From contig CAWJYN010000002.1 in the NCBI GenBank assembly GCA_963847145.1, forward strand, positions 1 to 64,000: DNA of 64,000 bases. The letters are read 5' to 3'. Origin of the DNA: JABFRJ01 sp963847145. GTDB lineage: Bacteria > Pseudomonadota > Alphaproteobacteria > Rhizobiales > Hyphomicrobiaceae. Positions 56,482 to 64,000 of this stretch are shown in pieces. The first letter of the stretch is position 1; each line of letters opens with the position of its first letter. The position numbers and the translations under genes were made by a program. Below the pieces are notes generated by a model. The model saw only the letters and a list, made by a program, of their open reading frames with translations. It did not search any database and was not told where the DNA came from.

Positions 56482-59025
56482 ATGCGTCCTGAGCAGAAAA
56501 TCATCCTGTCCTGCCGGCAGACCGGTGAACGCGCCGAACGTCTGCAGGAATGGCTTGACCAGAGCCGGCTCATGCTCAAATCGCAGAGCCGGGCGCTGCG
56601 CACCGAAGTGCAAGTTATTCACAGCGAGTTGTCCGACGTGATGGAAGCGGTCGAGTTGCCGCCGACGGCGGGCGTACTCGGCAGCTGGGGCAGTCATCGG
56701 GCCGCGTTGGTCGGCGCCCTGATGTCTGAAATGCCGAGTAGCGAGGACGACACGCGGACAACCCTTGGCAGGGACCGGCTGCTCACGTTGATGCCGCGGG
56801 ACTGTGACGGCGGTCAGGTCGCGAACTTGCGGTTCGTGTCTGCAGCGCGCACCGAGACGCCGTTCCGGTTCCCGATCCAGATCGGACTTCTGAGCCAGCT
56901 TGATCTCGTTAGGATCATCGCGTGCGCTTATGCCGTGCATGTGCCGCGGCGACAGCAATGCATACCCGCCGCGGAGATTGTCGCCGAACGGCTGGCGTCG
57001 ATGGCCGAGCAACTGGGAACGCAATCGTTCTCCGGCATGGCGCGCCGCGATATTGATAGCATCCGCGAGGCGCTGCATGCAGCCGTGCCGGACAGCGAGG
57101 TTCTGCGCAGTCTCGAAGCGGCAGGGTATTGGGACACGCTGGGTGGGCTCATTCCGCATTTGCCGGATGCAGCGCGGCGACGGGCGTTTGCGATGCTTTG
57201 GGGCGCCGATCCCGCATTAACCGAGCTCTTCGATCGCCTTTCCGATGCAATCGAACTGCTGGGGTTCACAGGGGAAGCGTTCGCCGGGGTGGATGCGCTG
57301 ACGGGCCGCGATGCGGTGTCCGGATGGATCACCCGGCACGAGGACAGTGTCATTGCAACGTCGACGCTCTTCACGTGTTTCCAAGCGCCAGAGCGGACGG
57401 CGCGCATATCGAGCCGACACGGGCGGGCGACCGATGTCGAGCGCTTCATCATCGCAGCCCTCGCGCGCGACGTGCGGTTGCCTGTTGATGCGGCGGCACT
57501 TCCACTCATCGAGACCGCTGATCTGCTCGTGTTACCGGCGCCCGCGCCGGTGATGTTGTGGCCTCCTGTGGAGCGGCTGTCACGGCTCGTGGCGCCGCCG
57601 GGTACGCAAAATCTCACCGCGCTTGAGGCGCTTGAAATTTTCGCGGCGGCGAAGGCTGTGTATCTTGCCGACCAAGCCGTGCGCCGCCACACGCTGACAA
57701 GTTTGCTCGTCGTTGCTGCAAATGCCGAGAGCGCGTCGCGTCCCGAAATCGATGCGTCGGTCAGCTCCTTGGTTGCCAACTGGGTGGAGTTGAACCAAGG
57801 CGAAACCGCTCACGTGCGAGAGCGCCGCCGCACGGGACTCAGTATTCTGGTGGCGGAGGCGGATCGCCACGCGCTGCCCTCGGAGAGCGTGTTTGGAACA
57901 CACGACAGCGCCCAGCACCTCACCTCAACGATCGAAGCGGTGTTCGACGGCAACGCCGAATGGGCCGCCGAATGGACTCCCAACCGCGCGTTCCGCAACG
58001 TGTTTACGTGGCAGCCGCCGCAAGGACCCAAACCCAGCACACGCGATGCCGGCATCGGGGACCCCCCCGGGACGGCCGATATTCTGCGGTTTGACCGGCA
58101 CCGTTCCGGCGACGCGTATGCAGTCAAATCGGCAGAACTGAGCGCGCCGTCAGATTTGACGGGTCTCGTGCAGGCCGTGACGCAAGCCACCACTGCTGCA
58201 ATCCATGCACAGCATCTTTCGGCACGCCTGGTCGATCTCCGCCGCAATCTGTCCGCCCGGTTTCTGCGATTGCACATTTCGAACGACCCGACCAGCATCG
58301 TCGAGTGGCGGCGCCAAGTATGCCACGTGGCGCGCAACCGGCTGGACCGGGCGTCTAGCTTCGGAACGTTTGGCCGCTTGCAGCGCGCGTTGATGTTTTC
58401 TGAAGCCGAGGCCCTCGCCGTCATTGCGCGCCTGAAGACCGAGGACCCGCGCGCATCGGCTGCCCGCGGTGTGGACCTCCGCACGATCGAGCCGCTGCGG
58501 GTCGTCGAAGCATGCCTGGAGACTTGGATTGTCGCCATGCGCCAGATCACCCGCGCAGCGCCGCTGATGCGAACCCTGCGTGTGCCCGGGACCGTTGTTG
58601 CCCATGTGATTGACGAACTGGTGCTGGGTGCCGTGCGGATCGGGCTGCAGCAAAAGCTCACCGAAGCGGTCCGCCGGATACAACTCAGCGCGGCCCGCGC
58701 GCTCGACTGCGAGCTGGCGGTGGCGGCGCTGATCGCGCGTGGCGTCAATGCTTACGTCGAGACGCTGGATCCGGGCGCACGCGGCGCACGGCCGTCCGGC
58801 ACGCGTGATACGCGATTTGGGATGAGCACCGCCAGTGGCGCGGCGCTTGCAACGCCTATCCGGTCGGCCGGTACAGTTGCCGCCGTCTGGGCAGAAAAGT
58901 TCAGCGATCTGGTGGAAGCCAATATTCTCGGGGCCAGCTTGCTGGGCGGCGCCGGTCATCTCAATCGCGAACTCGGCGAAGTTCTCAATGCCATGTCCGC
59001 GCAATCCTATGAGGGGTCGCTATGA
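56482..59025 (+). CDS. SrfC-like protein with degenerate P-loop
   Basis: An 847-aa, largely helical protein that starts 3 bases after the srfB-like stop. The position and N-terminal layout match putative virulence effector SrfC: helix LQEWLDQSRLMLKSQSRAL, then a P-loop-like stretch GVLGSWGSHRAALVGAL (64-80), then GRDRLLTLMPRD. In SrfC homologues I recall a G-x4-GKS-type loop here. In this protein the lysine position reads His-Arg, so nucleotide binding is probably lost. It has no signal peptide. The ATGA overlap with the next gene shows tight coupling. Confidence 0.68.
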   Translation: MRPEQKIILSCRQTGERAERLQEWLDQSRLMLKSQSRALRTEVQVIHSELSDVMEAVELPPTAGVLGSWGSHRAALVGALMSEMPSSEDDTRTTLGRDRLLTLMPRDCDGGQVANLRFVSAARTETPFRFPIQIGLLSQLDLVRIIACAYAVHVPRRQQCIPAAEIVAERLASMAEQLGTQSFSGMARRDIDSIREALHAAVPDSEVLRSLEAAGYWDTLGGLIPHLPDAARRRAFAMLWGADPALTELFDRLSDAIELLGFTGEAFAGVDALTGRDAVSGWITRHEDSVIATSTLFTCFQAPERTARISSRHGRATDVERFIIAALARDVRLPVDAAALPLIETADLLVLPAPAPVMLWPPVERLSRLVAPPGTQNLTALEALEIFAAAKAVYLADQAVRRHTLTSLLVVAANAESASRPEIDASVSSLVANWVELNQGETAHVRERRRTGLSILVAEADRHALPSESVFGTHDSAQHLTSTIEAVFDGNAEWAAEWTPNRAFRNVFTWQPPQGPKPSTRDAGIGDPPGTADILRFDRHRSGDAYAVKSAELSAPSDLTGLVQAVTQATTAAIHAQHLSARLVDLRRNLSARFLRLHISNDPTSIVEWRRQVCHVARNRLDRASSFGTFGRLQRALMFSEAEALAVIARLKTEDPRASAARGVDLRTIEPLRVVEACLETWIVAMRQITRAAPLMRTLRVPGTVVAHVIDELVLGAVRIGLQQKLTEAVRRIQLSAARALDCELAVAALIARGVNAYVETLDPGARGARPSGTRDTRFGMSTASGAALATPIRSAGTVAAVWAEKFSDLVEANILGASLLGGAGHLNRELGEVLNAMSAQSYEGSL

Positions 59026-60317
59026 GTGCCTATCAAGTCGCTGTGGTGGAAGACGATGCAGCGCCGACGTCCGGCGTCGCGATCATCCGGATTGCCGGGT
59101 TGGAGGCTTGGCCACAGGGCGCAACGGTTCGCTTGCGGCCCATCGACGAGGCGTCGGTGCCGCCGCAAAGTGACGGCTGGCCATGGGGCGAGCTGGTGCC
59201 GTCGCGGGTGATTCCGAAGTCCGGTGGTATCGATGTGATCCTGGGACCGGATGTGGTTTCGAGCCATCGGCTGGTGCCAGGCACGCCCGTGACGATCGAA
59301 GTGAGTGCAGCCAATGTCGAAGCCGATGTGCGTTGGCCGGCCATTACGCCGACAGCGCCGCGGCGGGTGAGCGCTGTGGCGATGAGCGCGACGCAATTGC
59401 TGGCCGCCAAGTCCGAGCGCGAACGCGTGGAAAAGGAAGCGGCGACGCGGCGGCAGCAGATGGCGGAGTCGGCCGCCCTCTCCGTGCGTGAGGCTGCAGC
59501 CGAAGCGTCCTCCGTTCGGGTGGCGTTGGCAGTCGCCGCCCCGGTCGCATCGAAAGAAGCTGGGCAATTGGCGCGGCTATTTCCGGTCCGCAGGGCTAAT
59601 GCCGTACTGACGGCCGAGCAAAAGGTTGATGGGCAGTTGTCGCGTCTGGGTAGTGCCGTCGAGCGCGCTGCGACAAACGCTGAGCCGACGCCGCGTCCGG
59701 TGGCACGTGGGCGGGCATCCGCCGCCATCACGAGTTTCATCGCCGGCGCCGTAACGATGGCAGGCGTTGCAGCCGGTGTCGCACTGTTGGCGCCGCAGTG
59801 GCTGCCACGCGCGCCTGTGGCGCCGGCAGCGGCGCTGGGCGCACAGATGTCGGTTGTGAACCTCGAGAGCGTGTTCAAGGACCTCGGCAGTGCGGGCCCA
59901 ACATCGCCGCGGCGCAAGTCAGCAACGAACGTGGATCTGCCGACGGCGTTGTCGCTGGCAGACCACAGTCTGCGCGGTCAGCGAACGTCTGCCGAAACAG
60001 AAGAAGCCGAGTTCTGGCTGAAACGCGCCTTGAACGCGAGCTTCGGTGGCACGGATGTCGGGTGGGCACTGACCCAGCTCGGCACGATCTATGCGCAATC
60101 CGACAGTCCGCGGCACAGCTATGCCAAAGCACATACTGTCTGGCAGCTCGCGGCTGCGCAGGGTGATCCGGTGGCGCATTGCTTCCTGGGAGCCATCTAC
60201 GAACATGGTCTTGGCGTTACCGCCAACCGTCAGATTGCGCGCGGGCACTACGTCATCGCCGATACCGCCAATGCTTGCCGCAGTGCCAAAGAGGCCGCTG
60301 CTCGTTTGAAAGACTAA
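59022..60317 (+). CDS. Single-pass membrane protein with C-terminal Sel1-like repeat
   Basis: 431 aa. An N-terminal beta-rich domain (VAIIRIAGLEAWPQGATVRL) is followed by a charged helix with AAKSERERVEKEAATRRQQM. One transmembrane segment lies at about 233-258 (FIAGAVTMAGVAAGVALLA), and the C-terminus has a Sel1/TPR-like repeat (YAKAHTVWQLAAAQGDPVAH, CFLGAIYEHGLGVTA). In Salmonella the srf operon also encodes SrfA. Whether this gene is its counterpart is not clear. It would link the cytoplasmic Srf proteins to the periplasm (inference). Confidence 0.65.
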   Translation: MSAYQVAVVEDDAAPTSGVAIIRIAGLEAWPQGATVRLRPIDEASVPPQSDGWPWGELVPSRVIPKSGGIDVILGPDVVSSHRLVPGTPVTIEVSAANVEADVRWPAITPTAPRRVSAVAMSATQLLAAKSERERVEKEAATRRQQMAESAALSVREAAAEASSVRVALAVAAPVASKEAGQLARLFPVRRANAVLTAEQKVDGQLSRLGSAVERAATNAEPTPRPVARGRASAAITSFIAGAVTMAGVAAGVALLAPQWLPRAPVAPAAALGAQMSVVNLESVFKDLGSAGPTSPRRKSATNVDLPTALSLADHSLRGQRTSAETEEAEFWLKRALNASFGGTDVGWALTQLGTIYAQSDSPRHSYAKAHTVWQLAAAQGDPVAHCFLGAIYEHGLGVTANRQIARGHYVIADTANACRSAKEAAARLKD

Positions 60318-60322
60318 CCGCT

Positions 60323-62017
60323 ATGTCGAAACAACCACTTCATTTGTTTGCTGCCGGGCTGCTGTCTGGTTCCGCTCTGCTGGCGGCCGTCGGTGCTGCC
60401 CAAGCTCAAACAGCCGCGCCAGCGCCGGGTCCCACGCTGCCGAATTTCGTCGACACGCGGCCTTTGCCGCAATCTGACCGCGCGCGCGCCGACGAGGCGG
60501 AAGCAAAGCGAAAAGCCGATGAAGAGATCAAGCGCCTCGCCGGCGAAGCCGACGCCAAGCGCCGGTCGGATGAGGAGGCGAAGCGCACCGCTGCCGAAGC
60601 GGACGCCAAACGCCGGGCCGACGATGAGACACGCCGGCTTGCGGCGGAAGCTGAGACACGCCGCCTTGCGGCGGAGACAGAGGCCAAACGCGTGGCGTCC
60701 GAGGCCGAAGCCAAGCGCAAGACCGAAGACGACGCCAACCGGTTGGCGGCGGCGACGGAAGCGCGGCGCAAGGCTGACGAAGACGCCAAACGTGCCGCCG
60801 CCGAGGCCGACGCCAAACGCAAGTCTGACGACGAGACTGCTCGTGTTGCGGCTGCGGCGGAGGCCAAGCGCAAGGCGGACGAAGAGACACGGCGCGTGGC
60901 GGCGGAAGCCGAAGCCAAACGCGTGGCTGCCGAAACGCAGGCCAAGCAACGCGCCGATGCTGAGGCAAAGCAAAGAGCTGAATCCGAAGCAAACCGCGTG
61001 GCCGCGGAGGCTGAAGCCAAGCGTGCGGCAGCGGCGGAGGCTGAGGTCAAACGGGCTGCGGCGGAGGCCGAGGCCAAGCGCCGGGCGGATGAAGAAACAC
61101 GGCGGCTCACAGCGGAGGCGGAAGCCAAACGCCGTGCCGACGAGGCCGCACGAGCCGCTGCGGCAGCACGGCCAGCAGCACCCGCCCCGGCAGCGCCGGC
61201 CAGCGATACTGCGCGCCTTCTGGAGCGCGGCCGGCAGCTGGTCAGCAATGGGGACATTGTCGGTGCGCGTCTGATCTTCGACAGAGCGGCCGGACTTGGC
61301 AGCGCCGACGCAGCGTTGGCGCTTGCCGATACGTTTGATCCCGAGGTGCTGCGGCGCGGGGGCACCGTCGGCGTTGCTGCGGACCCGGCGCAGGCCGCCT
61401 TCTGGCGCAAACGCGCTGATGAACTCGGTGGCGGAACGGCAGCCGCGCAGCAACGCGCCGCAGTGGCGGCAGCAGCAGCAGCTGCACAGCAACAGCAACA
61501 ACAGCAACAACAGCAGCAACAAGCAGCCGCTCAAGCGGCAGCACAGTCGGCGGCACAAGCCGCTGAGCGTCAACGTGCGGCCCAGCAGGCGGCCCAACAA
61601 GCGGCGGCTGCCGCCACAGAACAACAGCGCAAGGATGCCGCGGCGACCGCCGCCGCCGCCGCTGTGGCCGAGCAGCAGCGGCAAGCCGCCGAACAGCAGC
61701 GGCAAACGGCGGCGGCAGCGGCGGCCGCTGCTCGCCCGGCCTTATCGCCCGACGCAGAACGCTTCCTGGCACGCGGCAAGCAAATGCTTGGCACCGGCGA
61801 TATCGATGCGGCGCGGTTGTTCTTCGAGCGCGCTGTCACGGCGGGTGCTGCGGAAGCGGCCTTGGAACTTGGCGGGACGTTCGATCCGGTGGAGTTGCGC
61901 GCACTTGGCGTGGTCGGTCTGCAGGCTGACGCAGCGCGGGCCGCGGCTCACTACCGGCAGGCACAAAAGATGGGTGCACCGGCGGCCGCGGCCCGGTTGC
62001 AACGCCTCGGTCAGTAA
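60323..62017 (+). CDS. Secreted coiled-coil protein with duplicated repeat module
   Basis: 564 aa. The signal peptide ends in AAVGAAQAQT. Residues of about 50-275 are a TolA-like helix of 17-residue units (EADAKRRADDETRRLAA pattern), some shortened to 9. Two copies of one module follow. Copy 1 is DTARLLERGRQLVSNGDIVG with DPEVLRRGGTVGVAADP. Copy 2 is DAERFLARGKQMLGTGDIDA with DPVELRALGVVGLQADA. A poly-Gln/Ala linker separates the copies. The minus strand is also open here but is a shadow of biased codons. It starts 5 bases after the previous gene. Confidence 0.68.
   Translation: MSKQPLHLFAAGLLSGSALLAAVGAAQAQTAAPAPGPTLPNFVDTRPLPQSDRARADEAEAKRKADEEIKRLAGEADAKRRSDEEAKRTAAEADAKRRADDETRRLAAEAETRRLAAETEAKRVASEAEAKRKTEDDANRLAAATEARRKADEDAKRAAAEADAKRKSDDETARVAAAAEAKRKADEETRRVAAEAEAKRVAAETQAKQRADAEAKQRAESEANRVAAEAEAKRAAAAEAEVKRAAAEAEAKRRADEETRRLTAEAEAKRRADEAARAAAAARPAAPAPAAPASDTARLLERGRQLVSNGDIVGARLIFDRAAGLGSADAALALADTFDPEVLRRGGTVGVAADPAQAAFWRKRADELGGGTAAAQQRAAVAAAAAAAQQQQQQQQQQQQAAAQAAAQSAAQAAERQRAAQQAAQQAAAAATEQQRKDAAATAAAAAVAEQQRQAAEQQRQTAAAAAAAARPALSPDAERFLARGKQMLGTGDIDAARLFFERAVTAGAAEAALELGGTFDPVELRALGVVGLQADAARAAAHYRQAQKMGAPAAAARLQRLGQ
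60480..61170 (+). repeat. 51-bp tandem repeats coding for a coiled coil
   Basis: Roughly ten diverged units of 51 bases (17 codons), with several 27-base (9-codon) variants, encode the A-E-A-x-A-K-R / D-E-E-T-R-R-L pattern. The repeats have drifted enough that they look old, not like a recent expansion. Confidence 0.65.
61470..61531 (+). repeat. CAA/CAG glutamine-codon tract
   Basis: A run of glutamine codons mixed with alanine codons encodes a low-complexity linker between the two modules of the secreted coiled-coil protein. Its length is likely to vary between strains. Confidence 0.7.
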
Positions 62018-62109
62018 TGGCTCTGCGCAGTAATTCCGGCGTGGACACACATCGCGCCGGCTTGGATTTCATAACACCGGCCTTTCCGGCCCTACTTGGA
62101 GACAGTGAC

Positions 62110-63144
62110 ATGCCCGTAAGCGTACCGAAAATGACCGCTCTGAAGGCCGCCGCTGTGCTGGCCTTGGGAGCACTGGCGACGATCGCCGCGCCCGCCCAGG
62201 CGCAGTACAACCCCAGCCAGCTCCGCGAAGACCTCAACCGCAACACAGCGAGCATCATCACGGGCACGCCGAGCGGCACTTACGTGCAGATAGCCTACGA
62301 CATGAGCGCGGTGCTGGATGATGGCAATAACCTGCGCATCCTGCCGATCCTCGGCAAAGGCAGCGTGCAGAACGTGAAGGATATCTTGCATCTGCGCGGC
62401 ATCGACATGGGCATCGTGCAGTCGGACGTGATGGGCTATTTCCGTCAGACGGGCGAGCTGGGCCGCGATATCGACAAGCGGCTGGTGTACGTGACGAAGC
62501 TCTACAACGAAGAAGTGCACATCGTTGCCGGCAAGGGCATCACGTCGCTGAAGGACCTCGCTGGCAAGCCGGTCAATTTCGCCGAGCAAGGTTCCGGCAC
62601 GCAGTTCTCTGCGCGGCAGATCTTCAAACTGTTGAAACTCGACGTGCGCGAAGTCAACATGGGCCAGACGGATGGCTTGCTGAAGGTGAAGCAAGGTGAG
62701 ATCGCTGCCACCATCTTCGTCGCTGGCCGGCCGGCCGCGGCAGTGAAGGCACTAGCCAAGGACCCCGATTACAAGTTGCTGCCGATCCCATTCTCAGCCG
62801 ACGTCGAGAACGACTATCTGCCAGCAAAGCTTTCCAACGAGGATTACCCGAACCTGATCGAAAGCGGCCAAAGCGTCGAGACCATTGCCGTGGGCGCCGT
62901 GCTCGCGGTCTTTAACTGGGGCGAGGGCACCGATCGCCAGCGCCGCGTGTCGGCGATCGTCGACAAGTTCTTCACAAAATTCGCCGACTTCCAGAAGGCA
63001 CCGCGGCATCCGAAGTGGAAGGAAGTCAATCTTGCGGCCCGCTTGCCGGGCTGGAACCGCCTGCCCGCGGCGACCGCATGGCTGGAGCGGAACGGCCAGG
63101 TCAAGCGGAGTGATGTTTCCGGTGCGACCAGCGCTGGCGAGTGA
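62110..63144 (+). CDS. TAXI-family TRAP solute-binding protein
   Basis: 344 aa. A signal peptide ends in AAPAQA, giving a mature protein from residue 33. The TAXI fold is shown by ASIITGTPSGTYVQIAYDMS, LGKGSVQNVKDILHLRGIDM, IVQSDVMGYFRQTGEL, EVHIVAGKGITSLKDLAGKP and EQGSGTQFSARQIFKLL. GGAGAC lies before the ATG at 62110. No TAXI-type fused permease gene is nearby. The gene stands about 90 bases after the secreted coiled-coil gene and is followed by a terminator, so it is probably part of the srf-like operon and may act as a sensor or ligand carrier, not a transporter subunit. Confidence 0.88.
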   Translation: MPVSVPKMTALKAAAVLALGALATIAAPAQAQYNPSQLREDLNRNTASIITGTPSGTYVQIAYDMSAVLDDGNNLRILPILGKGSVQNVKDILHLRGIDMGIVQSDVMGYFRQTGELGRDIDKRLVYVTKLYNEEVHIVAGKGITSLKDLAGKPVNFAEQGSGTQFSARQIFKLLKLDVREVNMGQTDGLLKVKQGEIAATIFVAGRPAAAVKALAKDPDYKLLPIPFSADVENDYLPAKLSNEDYPNLIESGQSVETIAVGAVLAVFNWGEGTDRQRRVSAIVDKFFTKFADFQKAPRHPKWKEVNLAARLPGWNRLPAATAWLERNGQVKRSDVSGATSAGE

Positions 63145-63168
63145 TCCCGTTGCTGTGAGCGTATCGAA

Positions 63169-63197
63169 CCCCGTCGCAGGCATGCGGCGGGGCTTTG
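63169..63197. terminator. Bidirectional terminator
   Basis: A stem CCCCGTCGCA/TGCGGCGGGG (one G-T pair) with a GGCA loop, followed by CTTTGCG. It lies between the convergent TAXI and hydrolase genes, 24 and 3 bases from their stops. Confidence 0.6.
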
Positions 63198-63199
63198 CG

Positions 63200-64000
63200 T
63201 TATGCAGACACGCCCTTCAGAAACGCTTCGACGGCGCGATTGAAAGCGTCTGCACGCTCGAAGTAGGCGGAGTGGCCGGCGTCGGCGAAGTGTTGCACGC
63301 GCGTGCCAGGCTTCAGACGTGCAATGGCATCGGCTGCAAACGGCGGAATGACGATGTCTTCGTCGCCCGACACAAACAGTACCGGGCATTGCACCTTCGC
63401 GATATCGGACGGCGGTCGCACGCGGCCATCGAACAGCCGCTTGCGCAGAGCCATTTTGTCGAGGCCAGCGTTCATGTCGTCAACGTGACGGTAGAGCAGA
63501 TGCAAAGCCGGTTGCTCGGCGGCCATGCGCGCGCCGGCGGCGACGTGGATGTTGTGGGCACCCAACGTTGAGGCGGCGGCCGTGCTTGACGTTTGCCAGT
63601 CTGCAAGCCGCCCATGTTCAGGACCCTCGATGCGCAGCGGATCAATCGTGCCGGTCGTGGCAGCCATGACGAGGGCGCGCACTTTGTCTGGCCGCGCCAG
63701 CGCATACTCAAGCGCACTCCACCCGCCCATCGATTGCCCAACGAGGGCCACGCGATCGAGTTGCAGCGTGTCGATGAGCGCCGCAAGATCGCCGAGGTAG
63801 TCTTTCGGATCCGGACCAGCCGGCAGGTGGCCGGAGGGCGCAAACCCACGCGCGCTCAACGCGACGCACATGTGCGTCTTGGAAAAGTAGGCGATCTGCT
63901 GCCACCACGACAGGGTATTGCCGCCGAGGCCGTGCAGGAAGATGATCGGCGCGCCGTCTCCAGTCACTTCATAGTGTAATCGGCAATCAGGCCGGTCCAG
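63200..64000 (-). CDS. Alpha/beta hydrolase (N-terminus beyond the window)
   Basis: The frame is open to the right edge, so the start lies outside. The visible 266 residues begin near LHYEVTGDGAPIIFLHGLGG. The nucleophile elbow is VALVGQSMGGWSALEYAL (Ser), the acid is in LFVSGDEDIVIPPF, and the histidine is in HFADAGHSAYFERADAFN. It resembles 3-oxoadipate enol-lactonase-like hydrolases, but the substrate is not certain. A GTG at 63967 is in frame but is not the true start. Confidence 0.85.
   Translation of the reverse strand: MDRPDCRLHYEVTGDGAPIIFLHGLGGNTLSWWQQIAYFSKTHMCVALSARGFAPSGHLPAGPDPKDYLGDLAALIDTLQLDRVALVGQSMGGWSALEYALARPDKVRALVMAATTGTIDPLRIEGPEHGRLADWQTSSTAAASTLGAHNIHVAAGARMAAEQPALHLLYRHVDDMNAGLDKMALRKRLFDGRVRPPSDIAKVQCPVLFVSGDEDIVIPPFAADAIARLKPGTRVQHFADAGHSAYFERADAFNRAVEAFLKGVSA

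Noticed and set aside
61470..61531. CRISPR-like repetition in the CAA/CAG tract
   Set aside because: No regular spacer-repeat structure. It is a glutamine-rich coding tract within an open frame.
60314..61705. 463-codon minus-strand frame rich in Gly, Leu, Arg and Cys
   Set aside because: It mirrors the codon bias of the coiled-coil repeats on the plus strand. The plus-strand product has a signal peptide and operon context.

Overview
The window looks like a join of two unrelated bacterial sequences. Bases 1 to about 8,870 are very GC-rich and carry many apparent frameshifts. They hold the end of a VWA-related secreted protein, a B12-binding methylmalonyl-CoA mutase subunit, a response regulator, a short-subfamily valyl-tRNA synthetase, nadC, birA, a hypothetical gene and an RlmD-like RNA methyltransferase. 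The gene set suggests Acidobacteriota (inference). From about 8,870 to 64,000 the genes are mostly intact and typical of Alphaproteobacteria, probably Hyphomicrobiales. The markers are carB-greA, a CDP-alcohol phosphatidyltransferase / AI-2E / hdaA / ppk / ppx block, apaG, ubiA with a DUF4170 gene, and a second, ordinary valS. The join cuts through a Uma2-family gene.

Layout of the main part: 9.3-14.8 kb carB (one apparent frameshift), greA and serA; 14.9-21.4 kb lipid head-group enzyme, permease, hdaA and the polyphosphate genes ppk and ppx; 21.5-24.3 kb a DnaJ-class chaperone and a zinc-phospholipase-like/helix-hairpin-helix fusion; 24.3-30.1 kb apaG, another CDP-alcohol transferase, an MddA-like methyltransferase divergent from a CadC-type regulator, and an orphan MccB; 30.1-34.8 kb a secreted six-cysteine peptide, an alpha/beta hydrolase, a PilZ protein, a PRMT-like methyltransferase and a DUF898 membrane protein; 35.0-40.4 kb valS, a perfect 30-bp inverted repeat, and a coupled PEP-mutase-like/SDR/GNAT trio; 40.4-42.7 kb (minus strand) ubiA, DUF4170 and cytochrome b; 43.0-47.9 kb an orphan TRAP binding protein, then an ABC ATPase with two glycosyltransferases; 48.0-51.1 kb unrecognised and membrane proteins; 51.4-53.4 kb a 40-aa ORF coupled to a HAD phosphatase and an aminotransferase.

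The most distinctive system is at 53.7-63.1 kb. Five same-strand genes encode an SrfB-like actin-fold ATPase, an SrfC-like protein with a degenerate P-loop, a single-pass membrane protein with a Sel1-like end, a secreted protein with 17-residue coiled-coil repeats and a duplicated repeat module, and a TAXI-family periplasmic binding protein. The first four are coupled or nearly touching. The fifth follows after about 90 bp, and a hairpin terminator lies beyond it. Together they could form an envelope-spanning machine with a ligand sensor (inference). Other leads are a defensin-like cysteine pattern in the small secreted peptide and, in the first segment, two copies of a long inverted-repeat element with a shared core but different self-complementary arms. 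Genes are cut at both window edges. No tRNA, rRNA or CRISPR array was seen.
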